A stretch of DNA of 16,214 bases, taken from assembly GCA_002395225.1 (NCBI GenBank), contig DGWH01000137.1:2801-19014 (forward strand), in the 5' to 3' direction. The notes beneath the pieces are model-generated. The model searched no databases, was not told where the DNA came from, and was given only the letters and a program-made list of their open reading frames with translations. How positions within the stretch are numbered: position 1 is the stretch's first letter; every line of letters begins with the position of its first letter. Positions 1 through 6,308 of this stretch are shown piece by piece. Made by a program: the position numbers and the translations under genes. Source of the stretch: Christensenella sp. UBA4263 (GTDB lineage: Bacteria > Bacillota > Clostridia > Christensenellales > Aristaeellaceae).

Positions 1-421
1 TGTCATAACGATTCGAAAGCCATTGCAATTCCCCGCCGGGGATATTGCCATGTTTCCATCCAAAAGGAAGCATGCCGACAACCATCGTTCCTAGGTGTTG
101 AAATAAAAGGGATTACCGTAATTCTGCCCGGAAGAGTGGAATCGGTAACACAGTCCCCGTAGTAGTCAGAGTTGAGGGAAAGCCCAACAGCAGGCCTTTG
201 GACAGCCGAATTCGTGCCAGATAGAGACGATTGAAAGAGAGGAATTCCTCACGCAGCCGTTGGTTGTGACACCTTCATCTGAGATTCTGGCACGCATCTG
301 TAAAAGATGCGTTAGATAGGCGGAGAACCGGATGCATCGAGAGGTGCCCGTCCGGCTCGGGAAGGAGCGTTGGGAAACCCACACGGCTACTGTCGTGCAA
401 GGCGCCCATCGCTTACTTCAT
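1..421 (+). mobile_element. Group II intron, 3' portion, without a reverse transcriptase ORF
   Basis: Self-splicing/retrotransposing RNA; the 5' part (domain I) lies left of the window. Three landmarks are visible. (1) The domain III core CCGTAGTAGTCAGAG at 157-171, followed by a GAGGGAAAGCCC hairpin, as in Ll.LtrB. (2) A canonical 34-nt domain V at 325-358. (3) A domain VI whose basal stem pairs AGCGTTGGG (366-374) with CCCATCGCT (404-412), ending TTACTTCAT near 421, which resembles the Ll.LtrB 3' end. Between domains III and V there are only about 120 nt of domain IV. This is a hairpin closed by CGTGCCAGA (213-221) and TCTGGCACG (286-294), with the palindrome GAGGAATTCCTC at 239-250. No LtrA-like protein is encoded in any frame, so mobility would need a protein supplied in trans. 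The LtrB-class assignment comes from remembered sequence; the exact 3' splice site is inferred. Confidence 0.82.
325..358 (+). ncRNA. Group II intron domain V (catalytic hairpin)
   Basis: A 34-nt hairpin with the usual architecture: a proximal stem GAACCGG/CCGGCTC, the AT / CCGT internal bulge, a distal stem GCATC/GGTGC and a GAGA tetraloop. The normal catalytic triad AGC reads AAC here (326-328). The usual G-U wobble in the proximal stem is therefore replaced by A327 opposite C356. This is either an isosteric A+-C wobble or a loss of catalysis. Confidence 0.85.
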
Positions 422-511
422 CTTCCTTGTGGCTTTGATTATCAGCTACTTTCCGCTATAAACCAATCTTTGATACTTCTTCGCCCGGTCCTCCGCTTCT
501 TTTCGCTCAAA
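422..511. other. Short non-coding gap between intron and surface-protein relic
   Basis: This would be the 3' exon flank of the intron, leading to the C-terminal end of the converging pseudogene. I see no terminator hairpin or gene in it. Confidence 0.4.
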
Positions 512-1330
512 TCAGCCTTTTATTCTTTTCCGGTTTGTGGCCAGCTTCACCGCGGCCAGAGCGCCCAGGCCCAGCAGCACAAAGCTCAGCCAGAGCCCGG
601 GATCGCCGATGTCACCGAGTTTCGGAATCGACTTCGGCTCCGGCGTGTTGGTTGATTTCACCAGCTGGTCGATCTCTTCCCCGGCGATCGTACTGGGGAA
701 AGACCTCGCAGCGTCACGGTAAGCCCTCCTGTCGGGAAGTTCTCCTCCGTCGCCTTGACCCACGTTCTTCCACCATCCCGTCTGACCATCAGCTTCACGT
801 CGATGATCTGAGTCTTGTTCGCCTGAACCGGCCACCCGTTAACCGTCATCTTCTGCATCATCGCCTGCCGAATTTCGGATACGCTGCCTGCATCCCCGCC
901 ATCTCCCGCGGCAGGCTAGTCAGATTGCCTCCCTCGGTTCTGCCGATCGTTTCCGGATTCTTCTCCGCCGTATACGTCACGGTATCATTCACGTCTCGCG
1001 CGCCCATCACGCCGAGAACCGAGGAACGGTCCGGTTTTATCCTGCCGCCGTTGGGAAAGCCACCTCGTATATCCCGTGCTCCATCATGGGGGTCGTGACA
1101 GCCGTCGGTACTATGGAGCTGTCCGCCTTTACGTATGAATGGTCAGGGGATGTGTCGTCGGAATTATCTCAAAAACCGCCCCGATTTCTACATTCGCGCT
1201 TCCGAGGATGGATTTGTTGTTTGCTGCGGTCACGCCGCCGGATACGACCTGCTGTCCAGAAACACGATAAAGGTACTCGCTGGCGACAGGTTTCTGACAA
1301 TTCTGCCTCCGGGTCTTGCTGATTTTCAAA
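512..1330 (-). pseudogene. Decayed surface-anchored protein (C-terminal part)
   Basis: Recognisable surface-protein pieces lie in different minus-strand frames. From the upstream side: a beta-rich segment with VSGGVTAANNKSILGSANVE (about 1180-1280); a segment with MMEHGIYEVAFPTAAG followed by a stop; a segment with ARDVNDTVTYTAEKNPETIG; then DVKLMVRRDGGRTWVKATEE and NFPTGGLTVTL (about 720-810). The last resembles a domain common next to the anchor in Clostridia/Erysipelotrichia surface proteins. The end (512-640) reads IPKLGD, a hydrophobic helix (LWLSFVLLGLGALAAV) and a basic tail RKRIKG, a sortase-like signal of the IPxTGD kind. At least three frame changes are needed, and the stretch normally between TVTL and the anchor is mostly missing. 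No start or N-terminus remains. Family assignment is from motif memory; decay is seen directly. Confidence 0.7.
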
Positions 1331-1339
1331 GCAGGTGCA

Positions 1340-1972
1340 TCAGAATTCCTTTTTCTCCATGATCCGTACGCTCCACCGATAGGAAGCAAGGGCGAGCAGC
1401 AAAAACGCCGCCGTAAGCGAAAGCAGCACTGCGGCCGGAGGCAGCGCATCCGGAAGCGCCGGGCCGTTGTCCATGACCTTCTTCCAGGCAGCTGTCATCA
1501 CGACAATGAAACCGAACAGAGCAAACAGGATCATCCGGCTCTTTTCCATTCCAAATTTCAGCTGCAGCGGAATCATGACACACGCCGAAATCAGCACTGT
1601 GGGAATGATCCCCAGCAACATCGGCAGCTGGCCTGTCAGGCTGATGGCGCTGTGACGGATACCGGTTCCGATGACGTATAAAACGATTCCAAAGCACCAG
1701 GCCGCTGCGGCCATCATCAGACAAAACAGGTATTTTTCCCTGACATAGGTTTTCCTGTCAAAGGGCAGGGTCATCAGAAAGGCAAAACCGTTGTCGAATT
1801 CATCATAGCTGGTTGTTCCAATGGCAACGAGCACTGCAAACATGGTCAGATACCCAACCAGAAATTCCCCTTCCATGGACTGCCCCATGATCAGTGCCAT
1901 CGCAAGGAAAATGAACAGCGTCTGTTTTCTGACGAGTGTCAGCCGCAGATCTTTTTCAATCAGTCCAAACAT
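1340..1972 (-). CDS. ABC-2 type transporter permease
   Basis: A 210-residue membrane protein with about six hydrophobic segments, beginning MFGLIEKDLRLTLVRKQTL as in the ABC2_membrane_5 group of permeases that pair with YtrB-like ATPases. It probably forms the membrane channel of an exporter with the ATPase encoded just upstream; the substrate is unknown. The start chosen is ATG at 1970-1972, preceded on the minus strand by AAAAAGGGGG. A longer in-frame reading up to 2074 only translates the dispersed repeat in the intergenic gap and is not a family-like N-terminus. It is third in the operon after the regulator and ATPase. No clear terminator was seen between its stop and the pseudogene downstream. 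Confidence 0.85.
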   Translation of the reverse strand: MFGLIEKDLRLTLVRKQTLFIFLAMALIMGQSMEGEFLVGYLTMFAVLVAIGTTSYDEFDNGFAFLMTLPFDRKTYVREKYLFCLMMAAAAWCFGIVLYVIGTGIRHSAISLTGQLPMLLGIIPTVLISACVMIPLQLKFGMEKSRMILFALFGFIVVMTAAWKKVMDNGPALPDALPPAAVLLSLTAAFLLLALASYRWSVRIMEKKEF

Positions 1973-1990
1973 ATGGATTTCCCCCTTTTT

Positions 1991-2068
1991 GGGCCTCACT
2001 GTCGGTCCTTTGCCTGAGCATCTTTGACCCGGCCCATGTTTTATCATCTGTCGCTGTGCGACAGGGCC
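1991..2068 (-). repeat. Dispersed two-hairpin repeat, copy A (inside the ABC operon)
   Basis: A 78-bp unit. In mRNA sense it begins GGCCCTGTCGC, forms the hairpin CTGTCGC-ACA-GCGACAG (2048-2064), then a second hairpin closed by GGGCC/GGCCC, and ends GAGGCCCAAAAAGGGGG at the permease ribosome binding site. It matches copy B at 58 of 78 positions. It fills nearly all of the 98-bp gap between the ATPase stop and the permease start. Confidence 0.85.
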
Positions 2069-2070
2069 AG

Positions 2071-2904
2071 TCACATCATCAGGATCAGATCGTCTATTTT
2101 GCCCTTCTCCATGACAAGGCCCGGATAGTTTTCCGCATAGAACTGTTTTTCGTTTGTAAAGCAGAGATAGCCGTAACTTTCCTTTTTTGTGCTGAGCAGA
2201 TACCGTTTATCAAGCGTTTCGTAGTTCTCCTCCCTGACCTTCAGGACAGCGTAATTGCTCAGCAGGATATCCGTATCTTCATGGAGGACAATTTTCCCGT
2301 CGTGGAGCAGATAGATCTCATCACACAACCCTTCAAGATCTGAGGAAATATGCGAGGTCAGCAGGATCGAACACCTGTCATTGTCAATCATCACCTGCCG
2401 CAGCAAATCGAGAATGTCATTTCTCGCCTCTGCATCCAGTCCGGCTGTAGGCTCATCCAGGATGAGCAGGCCCGCCCGGTGGCTGATGGCCACCAGTACG
2501 CGGAGTTTTGCGCGCATCCCGGCAGACAGTTCCTTGATTTTCCTGTCAAACGGAAGTCTCAGCGATGTACACTGACTTCTGAAGAAACGCTCATCAAACA
2601 CCGGATACATTTTCCTGAGAATACAGACAATATCCTCCACACGCAAATACGAACTGAAGCCGGAGTCAGACAGTGCGGCACCAACGCGTGCCTTCTCCGC
2701 TTCACTGAGCCGTGACAGTTCTTTCCCGTTGATCGTTATCTGTCCGCTGTCCGGCCTGATGAGGCCAAGAATTGCCCTGATCACGGTACTCTTTCCGGCT
2801 CCGTTTTTCCCCACAATCCCGGTAACGGTCCCATCCTTTATCTCCATGGACAGATCCAGGCGAAAATCGCCGTAGGCCTTTACAAGCTTCTCTATTTTGA
2901 CCAT
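2071..2904 (-). CDS. ABC transporter ATP-binding protein (YtrB-like)
   Basis: A 277-residue nucleotide-binding subunit that powers the partner permease in the cytoplasmic membrane. Motifs seen: Walker A GKNGAGKST (32-40), signature LSAGM (126-130, LSGGQ in the canonical form), Walker B LLILDEP (146-152) followed by TAGLD, and the H-loop histidine TSH (H185). The Q-loop position reads SDSG rather than containing a clear Gln, a variation also found in this exporter subfamily. The last 70 residues form an extra C-terminal region of the kind seen in ABC-2 ATPases. The start ATG shares its A with the TGA of the GntR gene (TGATG), so the two are likely translationally coupled. Operon order regulator-ATPase-permease matches Ytr-type systems that respond to cell-wall stress; the inducer here is not known. 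Confidence 0.93.
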   Translation of the reverse strand: MVKIEKLVKAYGDFRLDLSMEIKDGTVTGIVGKNGAGKSTVIRAILGLIRPDSGQITINGKELSRLSEAEKARVGAALSDSGFSSYLRVEDIVCILRKMYPVFDERFFRSQCTSLRLPFDRKIKELSAGMRAKLRVLVAISHRAGLLILDEPTAGLDAEARNDILDLLRQVMIDNDRCSILLTSHISSDLEGLCDEIYLLHDGKIVLHEDTDILLSNYAVLKVREENYETLDKRYLLSTKKESYGYLCFTNEKQFYAENYPGLVMEKGKIDDLILMM

Positions 2905-3278
2905 CAGTAGTCCTCCAATATGATCCCTATGATCTCCCGAATCTCGTCTTTGCTGAAGCCGACCGATCTCGCCCTGTCCACGGCGACCGCAAAGTCGTCC
3001 TCCACGCTCTTCCTCCTGGCCTCCATCGTCAGCTGCCGGTCAGTAGCCGCCACATAGGTTCCTTTTCCGTGAACCGTCACGACAAACCCTTCCTCCTCCA
3101 GCCGGTCATACGCCTTCTTTACCGTCAATGCACTGATACGCAGTTCACCGGCAAGTGCTCTGACCGAGGGCAGGCTGTCGTTTTCCTTAAGAGTACCGTT
3201 TATGATCTCGCTTTTCACCTGATCCATCAGCTGCTCGTAGATGGGCACCATTGAATTGTTGTTCAAAAGAATCTGCAT
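2904..3278 (-). CDS. GntR family transcriptional regulator, YtrA subfamily
   Basis: A 124-residue repressor-type protein. Residues 10-75 are a winged helix-turn-helix (PIYEQLMDQVKSEIINGTL, LPSVRALAGEL, ISALTVKKAYDRLEEEGFV, then the wing VHGKGTYVA). The short C-terminal helical tail of about 45 residues is typical of YtrA, which lacks the large ligand domain of other GntR proteins. Start ATG with GGAGG 8 bases upstream. First gene of the ABC operon; it probably binds the inverted repeat at 3294-3343 and represses its own operon. The family call is firm; the autoregulation is inferred from operator position. Confidence 0.93.
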   Translation of the reverse strand: MQILLNNNSMVPIYEQLMDQVKSEIINGTLKENDSLPSVRALAGELRISALTVKKAYDRLEEEGFVVTVHGKGTYVAATDRQLTMEARRKSVEDDFAVAVDRARSVGFSKDEIREIIGIILEDY

Positions 3279-3293
3279 CTCATCAACCTCCGC

Positions 3294-3343
3294 AAACAGT
3301 ATATAACAGTATAGAACTGTTTGTCAACTGTTATATACTGTTT
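3294..3343 (-). promoter_or_regulatory. Promoter inside a 16-bp inverted-repeat operator for the GntR-ABC operon
   Basis: Perfect inverted repeat: AAACAGTATATAACAG (3294-3309) and CTGTTATATACTGTTT (3328-3343), spacer 18 bp. On the minus strand a perfect TTGACA (3327-3322) lies in the spacer, and TATACT (3303-3298) lies within the left arm, 18-bp spacing. A further half-site pair ACAGT/ACTGT lies in the middle (3306-3310 and 3316-3320). A repressor bound here would cover both promoter boxes. Confidence 0.85.
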
Positions 3344-3424
3344 TTCTCGAATCAAAACCCGTCATTTGCCGGACGGACACCATCAAAACGAAAACGTCCT
3401 GGAATCAAGGCGGTTTTCCCATAG

Positions 3425-3446
3425 AAAAACCCGCCCTAGGGCGGGG
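3425..3446 (-). terminator. Rho-independent terminator after the esterase relic
   Basis: On the minus strand: CCCGCCC TA GGGCGGG followed by TTTTT (the A-run at 3425-3429 on the plus strand). It is retained although most of the gene before it is gone. Confidence 0.85.
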
Positions 3447-3870
3447 TCGTTCGTTTCACTATTTGAGGTCGGACCGGATGCATTCGTCCATACATTCAGT
3501 GAGAGGCAATCCTCGCCCTGCAGATAGTAGGAACCAGCCTCTGTCGGCCACTCACTCTGAACGGGACTTTTGCCGAAATGCCTGGCTTCATGCACCCGTC
3601 CCGTTTCCCGGCCAGAACCGGCTTTTTCCAGTACAGTCTGCCGACAGGCGGCTCGGCATAGGGGATTCCCCTGAAGGAAAGAACCTCTCCCTCCATTTCG
3701 CCCACAAAGGTACCGTTATGACAGACCGCAGCAAGTGCCGCGTCATAGGGTTCGGCAATCTCCTGATTGACACCGATTTTTGCCTGCATCTCTTTTTTCG
3801 GGTTGTCAAACCGGCAGGCATATGTCAGGCAAAGGATGATGAACATCCCCATGCAAAGCATTCGTTTCAT
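3447..3870 (-). pseudogene. Truncated, frameshifted type B carboxylesterase (lipoprotein)
   Basis: Begins MKRMLCMGMFIILCLTYAC, a lipoprotein-like signal with candidate lipobox LTYAC, GGAG 9-10 bases upstream. It continues with the esterase N-terminus NGTFVGEMEGEVLSFRGIPYAE and PPVGRLYWKKPVLAGKRDG. The reading then shifts by one base near 3596 (a G appears lost in a GGG run) into HEARHFGKSP, then GEDCLSLNVWTN, the carboxylesterase type B signature. The GGG(A/G)F oxyanion region, catalytic serine and the remaining three quarters of a family-length (about 500 residue) enzyme are missing; the sequence runs straight into the terminator. An inactive relic of an internal deletion plus frameshift. 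Confidence 0.85.
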
Positions 3871-3913
3871 ACACGACATCTCCGTATTCGGAATGTGCGA
3901 TTATTGGATAAAG

Positions 3914-3946
3914 ATCAGGGCCTCCGGGGAAACCGGAGGCCCTGAT
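3914..3946 (-). terminator. Long hairpin terminator after the secreted-protein gene
   Basis: 14-bp perfect stem ATCAGGGCCTCCGG / CCGGAGGCCCTGAT with a 5-nt loop, 10 bp past the stop codon. The downstream T-tract on the minus strand is weak (CTTTATCC), so it may act partly as an mRNA 3'-end stabiliser. Confidence 0.7.
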
Positions 3947-3956
3947 GGATTCAATT

Positions 3957-4847
3957 TCATTCCTCTGCCTTCTGTCCGAAAGAGACAATGGCGCAGCTGT
4001 AACCCTCTGCGGGATCTTCAATAATTTCCTTGACTGCTGCCTCATCCGCATTCACGGTCGCCGTATACCCGGCTCCCTTTGCGTCTTTCAGCTCCGTATA
4101 CTCGGCAATGAACGTCTCCCATCCTTTGGGCTGAAACACTTTTACGGCACTGATAAGCGCCTGAAATGCCAGATCGTCGAGCCCGCCATATTCCATCACC
4201 AGGAACTTGGCATCCTGCGCATCCCCGTTGATGACCATGCTCACCTTGCCGAAGTTGATGACGTTGCCTGTGCCATTCTCGCCCAGGGGCTCAAATTCCT
4301 GCGCTTTCATGATTTCCTCTGTCAGAACCATCTGATCCAGTCCATCCATGGTGTACGGGCCGACCACATTGATCCGGATCTTCATCGCACCCGTGTCATC
4401 CGTATCAATGGTCATGAAGCGGTTTTCCTGCTCCGTCAGCGCCAGTGCACTGGTATATCCATTGAACAGAGAGGAATTTACCCCTTGGGCTGTCACCGCC
4501 GCATCCATGATCATGGATGCCATGACAGAACCGTAAAAATCATCGCCTTTCAGTTCAATGTTCACATAATCCCCGTCCTGAACAAAGCGCCAGGCACCGG
4601 ACTGAACATATTCATTCTCACTGGTGAGCTTGATCGCGATGGCATCCTCCTCAAGCGCCGCGTCCAGGGTTACGCCCTGGTAATACTGCTCGTACATCGC
4701 TTTGGACTGGCTGAACGTTGATCCCTCCACAAACAGGGCATCATAAACCTTTTTGAGAACTTCCGACGGCTCGGCAAGTGCCAGCTGAGCGAAAGCTGAG
4801 ACCAGAATCAGACTGATCAGCAAAAAGACAATCGTGATTTTTTTCAT
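3957..4847 (-). CDS. Secreted protein of unknown function
   Basis: 296 residues. A Sec signal peptide MKKITIVFLLISLILVSAFA, then QLALA, with likely cleavage after A25, precedes an acidic, mixed alpha/beta soluble protein with no membrane segment or wall anchor. No catalytic motif was recognised. The strong leader AAAGGAGGAAGTCACA sets the ATG at 4845-4847; an in-frame extension to 5066 lacks a ribosome binding site and crosses the promoter. Single-gene unit: its own promoter (4894-4921) and hairpin (3914-3946). Expected to be exported and either released or retained in the cell wall. Confidence 0.85.
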   Translation of the reverse strand: MKKITIVFLLISLILVSAFAQLALAEPSEVLKKVYDALFVEGSTFSQSKAMYEQYYQGVTLDAALEEDAIAIKLTSENEYVQSGAWRFVQDGDYVNIELKGDDFYGSVMASMIMDAAVTAQGVNSSLFNGYTSALALTEQENRFMTIDTDDTGAMKIRINVVGPYTMDGLDQMVLTEEIMKAQEFEPLGENGTGNVINFGKVSMVINGDAQDAKFLVMEYGGLDDLAFQALISAVKVFQPKGWETFIAEYTELKDAKGAGYTATVNADEAAVKEIIEDPAEGYSCAIVSFGQKAEE

Positions 4848-4893
4848 TGTGACTTCCTCCTTTTTTTCAAAATACATTGTCAGATACACTCGG

Positions 4894-4921
4894 ATTATAA
4901 CATATCTCCCCTCTTTTTCAA
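4894..4921 (-). promoter_or_regulatory. Promoter of the secreted-protein gene
   Basis: Minus strand: TTGAAA (4921-4916), 16-bp spacer, extended -10 TGTTATAAT (core 4899-4894). About 40 bases of leader before the ribosome binding site. Confidence 0.75.
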
Positions 4922-5032
4922 AAGTTTCACTGCGATTCATGCCAAAATCGGGCAGTGCCTCGTCCACTCCCCCAGTAAATAAAGGGCCTTTGCCGCCGCA
5001 AAAAGTTTTTTCAAAAATTTGAAAATTGGGGG

Positions 5033-5061
5033 TTGACTTTTTTAAGGGTCTGACATATAAT
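5033..5061 (+). promoter_or_regulatory. Near-consensus promoter for the tRNA pair
   Basis: TTGACT (5033-5038), exactly 17 bp, TATAAT (5056-5061). Initiation is expected about 30 bases before the first tRNA. Confidence 0.88.
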
Positions 5062-5100
5062 ACCACATGTTGAGGCGATGAGCCAACAACATCACGGCAC

Positions 5101-5174
5101 TGGGGAATTGTGTAATGGCAGCACCTACGACTCTGACTCGTATTGTCTAGGTTCGAATCCTAGTTCCCCAGCCA
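5101..5174 (+). tRNA. tRNA-Gln (anticodon CTG)
   Basis: Acceptor TGGGGAA/TTCCCCA, D arm GTGT..GCAC, anticodon stem TACGA/TCGTA around loop CTCTGAC (anticodon CTG), T arm CTAGG TTCGAAT CCTAG, discriminator G, encoded CCA at 5172-5174. The U1-A72 pair is the known recognition feature for the GatCAB amidation route in bacteria lacking GlnRS. Confidence 0.96.
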
Positions 5175-5177
5175 CTT

Positions 5178-5249
5178 GCCTCCATGGTCAAGAGGTCAAG
5201 ACGCTGCCCTCTCAAGGCAGAATCATGGGTTCAATTCCCATTGGAGGTG
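5178..5249 (+). tRNA. tRNA-Glu (anticodon CTC)
   Basis: Acceptor GCCTCCA/TGGAGGT (G1-U72 wobble), anticodon stem CTGCC/GGCAG around CTCTCAA (anticodon CTC), T arm ATGGG TTCAATT CCCAT, discriminator G. No encoded CCA (CTT follows). Three bases separate it from tRNA-Gln, so both come from one transcript. It decodes GAG, as its partner decodes CAG. Confidence 0.95.
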
Positions 5250-5252
5250 CTT

Positions 5253-5285
5253 CCGATGAAACGCTTGTTTCATCGGTTTTTTCTT
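5253..5285 (+). terminator. Terminator of the tRNA operon
   Basis: 10-bp stem CCGATGAAAC / GTTTCATCGG, loop GCTT, then TTTTTTCTTT. Confidence 0.93.
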
Positions 5286-5374
5286 TATATCCGGAAATTC
5301 GCATCCGATGTTCCTGGCTCCCCTGCTGCGTCTCTGCAGCGCTACAGAAAGACCAGCCTATGGCTCACAGGAGA

Positions 5375-5452
5375 GGCCCTGTCGCGCAGCGACAGGTAGT
5401 CAAATCTGGGCCAAAACAAAGCTGGTCCGGCTATAGACCAACACTGAGACCC
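5375..5452 (+). repeat. Dispersed two-hairpin repeat, copy B
   Basis: 78 bp, in the leader region of the AIM24-family gene. Hairpin CTGTCGC-GCA-GCGACAG (5379-5395), then TCAAATCTGGGCC pairing with the terminal GAGACCC, followed by AAAAAAGGAG. An ORF starting at ATG 5357 passes through this repeat in frame with the gene downstream. Confidence 0.85.
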
Positions 5453-5463
5453 AAAAAAGGAGT

Positions 5464-5493
5464 GGGCCTGCCGTACAGCGGCAGTTTGTCAAA
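5464..5493 (+). repeat. Dispersed repeat, partial copy B2
   Basis: First hairpin only, in tandem with copy B: CTGCCGTACAGCGGCAG (5468-5484) then TTTGTCAAAT. The stem carries a paired change (T to C, A to G) relative to CTGTCG..CGACAG that keeps it base-paired. Confidence 0.7.
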
Positions 5494-5557
5494 TATGAGC
5501 ATCGAAAATGTTGCGGTGCCGAAAGACCGAGTCACTACTCATAACGGAGGGATACAA

Positions 5558-6259
5558 ATGCAGTACCAAATCACCGGCGGCCAGCTGCCTGTCGTCATGT
5601 GCTACCTGGATGAGGGAGAATCCATGATTACCGAATCCGGCGGCATGAGCTGGATGAGCCCCAACATGGAAATGCAGACCACCACCGGCGGCGGTCTGGG
5701 GAAAATGTTCAGCCGCATGTTCTCCGGTGAGCACGCGTTCCAGAACATCTATACATCCAAAAACGGTCCGGGAACCATCGCCTTTTCCTCCAGTTTCCCG
5801 GGTTCCATCCGTCCGGTCAAAATCACCCCGGGCCACGGGGTGATCATCCAGAAATCCTCTTTCCTCGCCTCTCAGCCAGGCGTTGAACTGTCCGTCTATC
5901 TGCAGAAAAAGCTCTCCACCGGCTTTTTCTCCGGTGAGGGTTTTGTCATGCAGCGTCTTTCCGGAAATGGCGTTGCGTTCCTTGAAATCGACGGCTCCGC
6001 CGTTGAATACGATCTGGAAGCAGATGAGACGATCCTGGTTTCCACCGGTCATGTGGCCATGATGGATGATACCTGCACCATGGATATCCAGGATGTCAAG
6101 GGATTCAAGAACATGTTTTTCGGCGGCGAAGGCTTTTTCTATACCTCTGTCACCGGTCCCGGACACGTCATTCTGCAGACCATTCCCATCGCCAAACTGG
6201 CACGGGAAATCATCCCGTTTATGCCCGTCCAGACAACAACCACCAGCGATCGTTCCTGA
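5558..6259 (+). CDS. AIM24 / TIGR00266 family protein
   Basis: 233 residues, full length for the family. Beta-helix-like Gly-rich sequence with the characteristic stretches GGMSWMSPNMEMQTTTGGG, GKMFSRMFSGEHAFQNIYT, SFPGSIRPVKITPG, KSSFLASQPGVELSVYLQKK, GEGFVMQRLSGNGVAFLEID and VTGPGHVILQTIP. The biochemical role of bacterial members is not established (AIM24 in yeast mitochondria helps organise the inner membrane). Start chosen at ATG 5558, with ACGGAGGG 6 bases upstream; the reading continues upstream through the dispersed repeats but without family similarity. No clear promoter was found between the tRNA terminator and the gene. Ends at a strong terminator. Confidence 0.93.
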   Translation: MQYQITGGQLPVVMCYLDEGESMITESGGMSWMSPNMEMQTTTGGGLGKMFSRMFSGEHAFQNIYTSKNGPGTIAFSSSFPGSIRPVKITPGHGVIIQKSSFLASQPGVELSVYLQKKLSTGFFSGEGFVMQRLSGNGVAFLEIDGSAVEYDLEADETILVSTGHVAMMDDTCTMDIQDVKGFKNMFFGGEGFFYTSVTGPGHVILQTIPIAKLAREIIPFMPVQTTTTSDRS

Positions 6260-6273
6260 CCCAGAAATGAAGA

Positions 6274-6308
6274 AGCAGAGACCAAAAGGTCTCTGCTCTT
6301 ATTTTTTT
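6274..6308 (+). terminator. Terminator of the AIM24-family gene
   Basis: 10-bp stem AGCAGAGACC / GGTCTCTGCT, loop AAAA, then CTTATTTTTTT. It overlaps the stop codon of the converging gene, which probably shares the hairpin. Confidence 0.9.

Noticed and set aside
166..384. 72-residue minus-strand open frame over the intron
   Set aside because: It is antisense to conserved intron domains III-V and has no ribosome binding site.
535..1098. 187-residue plus-strand open frame
   Set aside because: It runs opposite to the recognisable surface-protein relic; composition is Arg/Pro/Ser-rich as expected for an antisense shadow.
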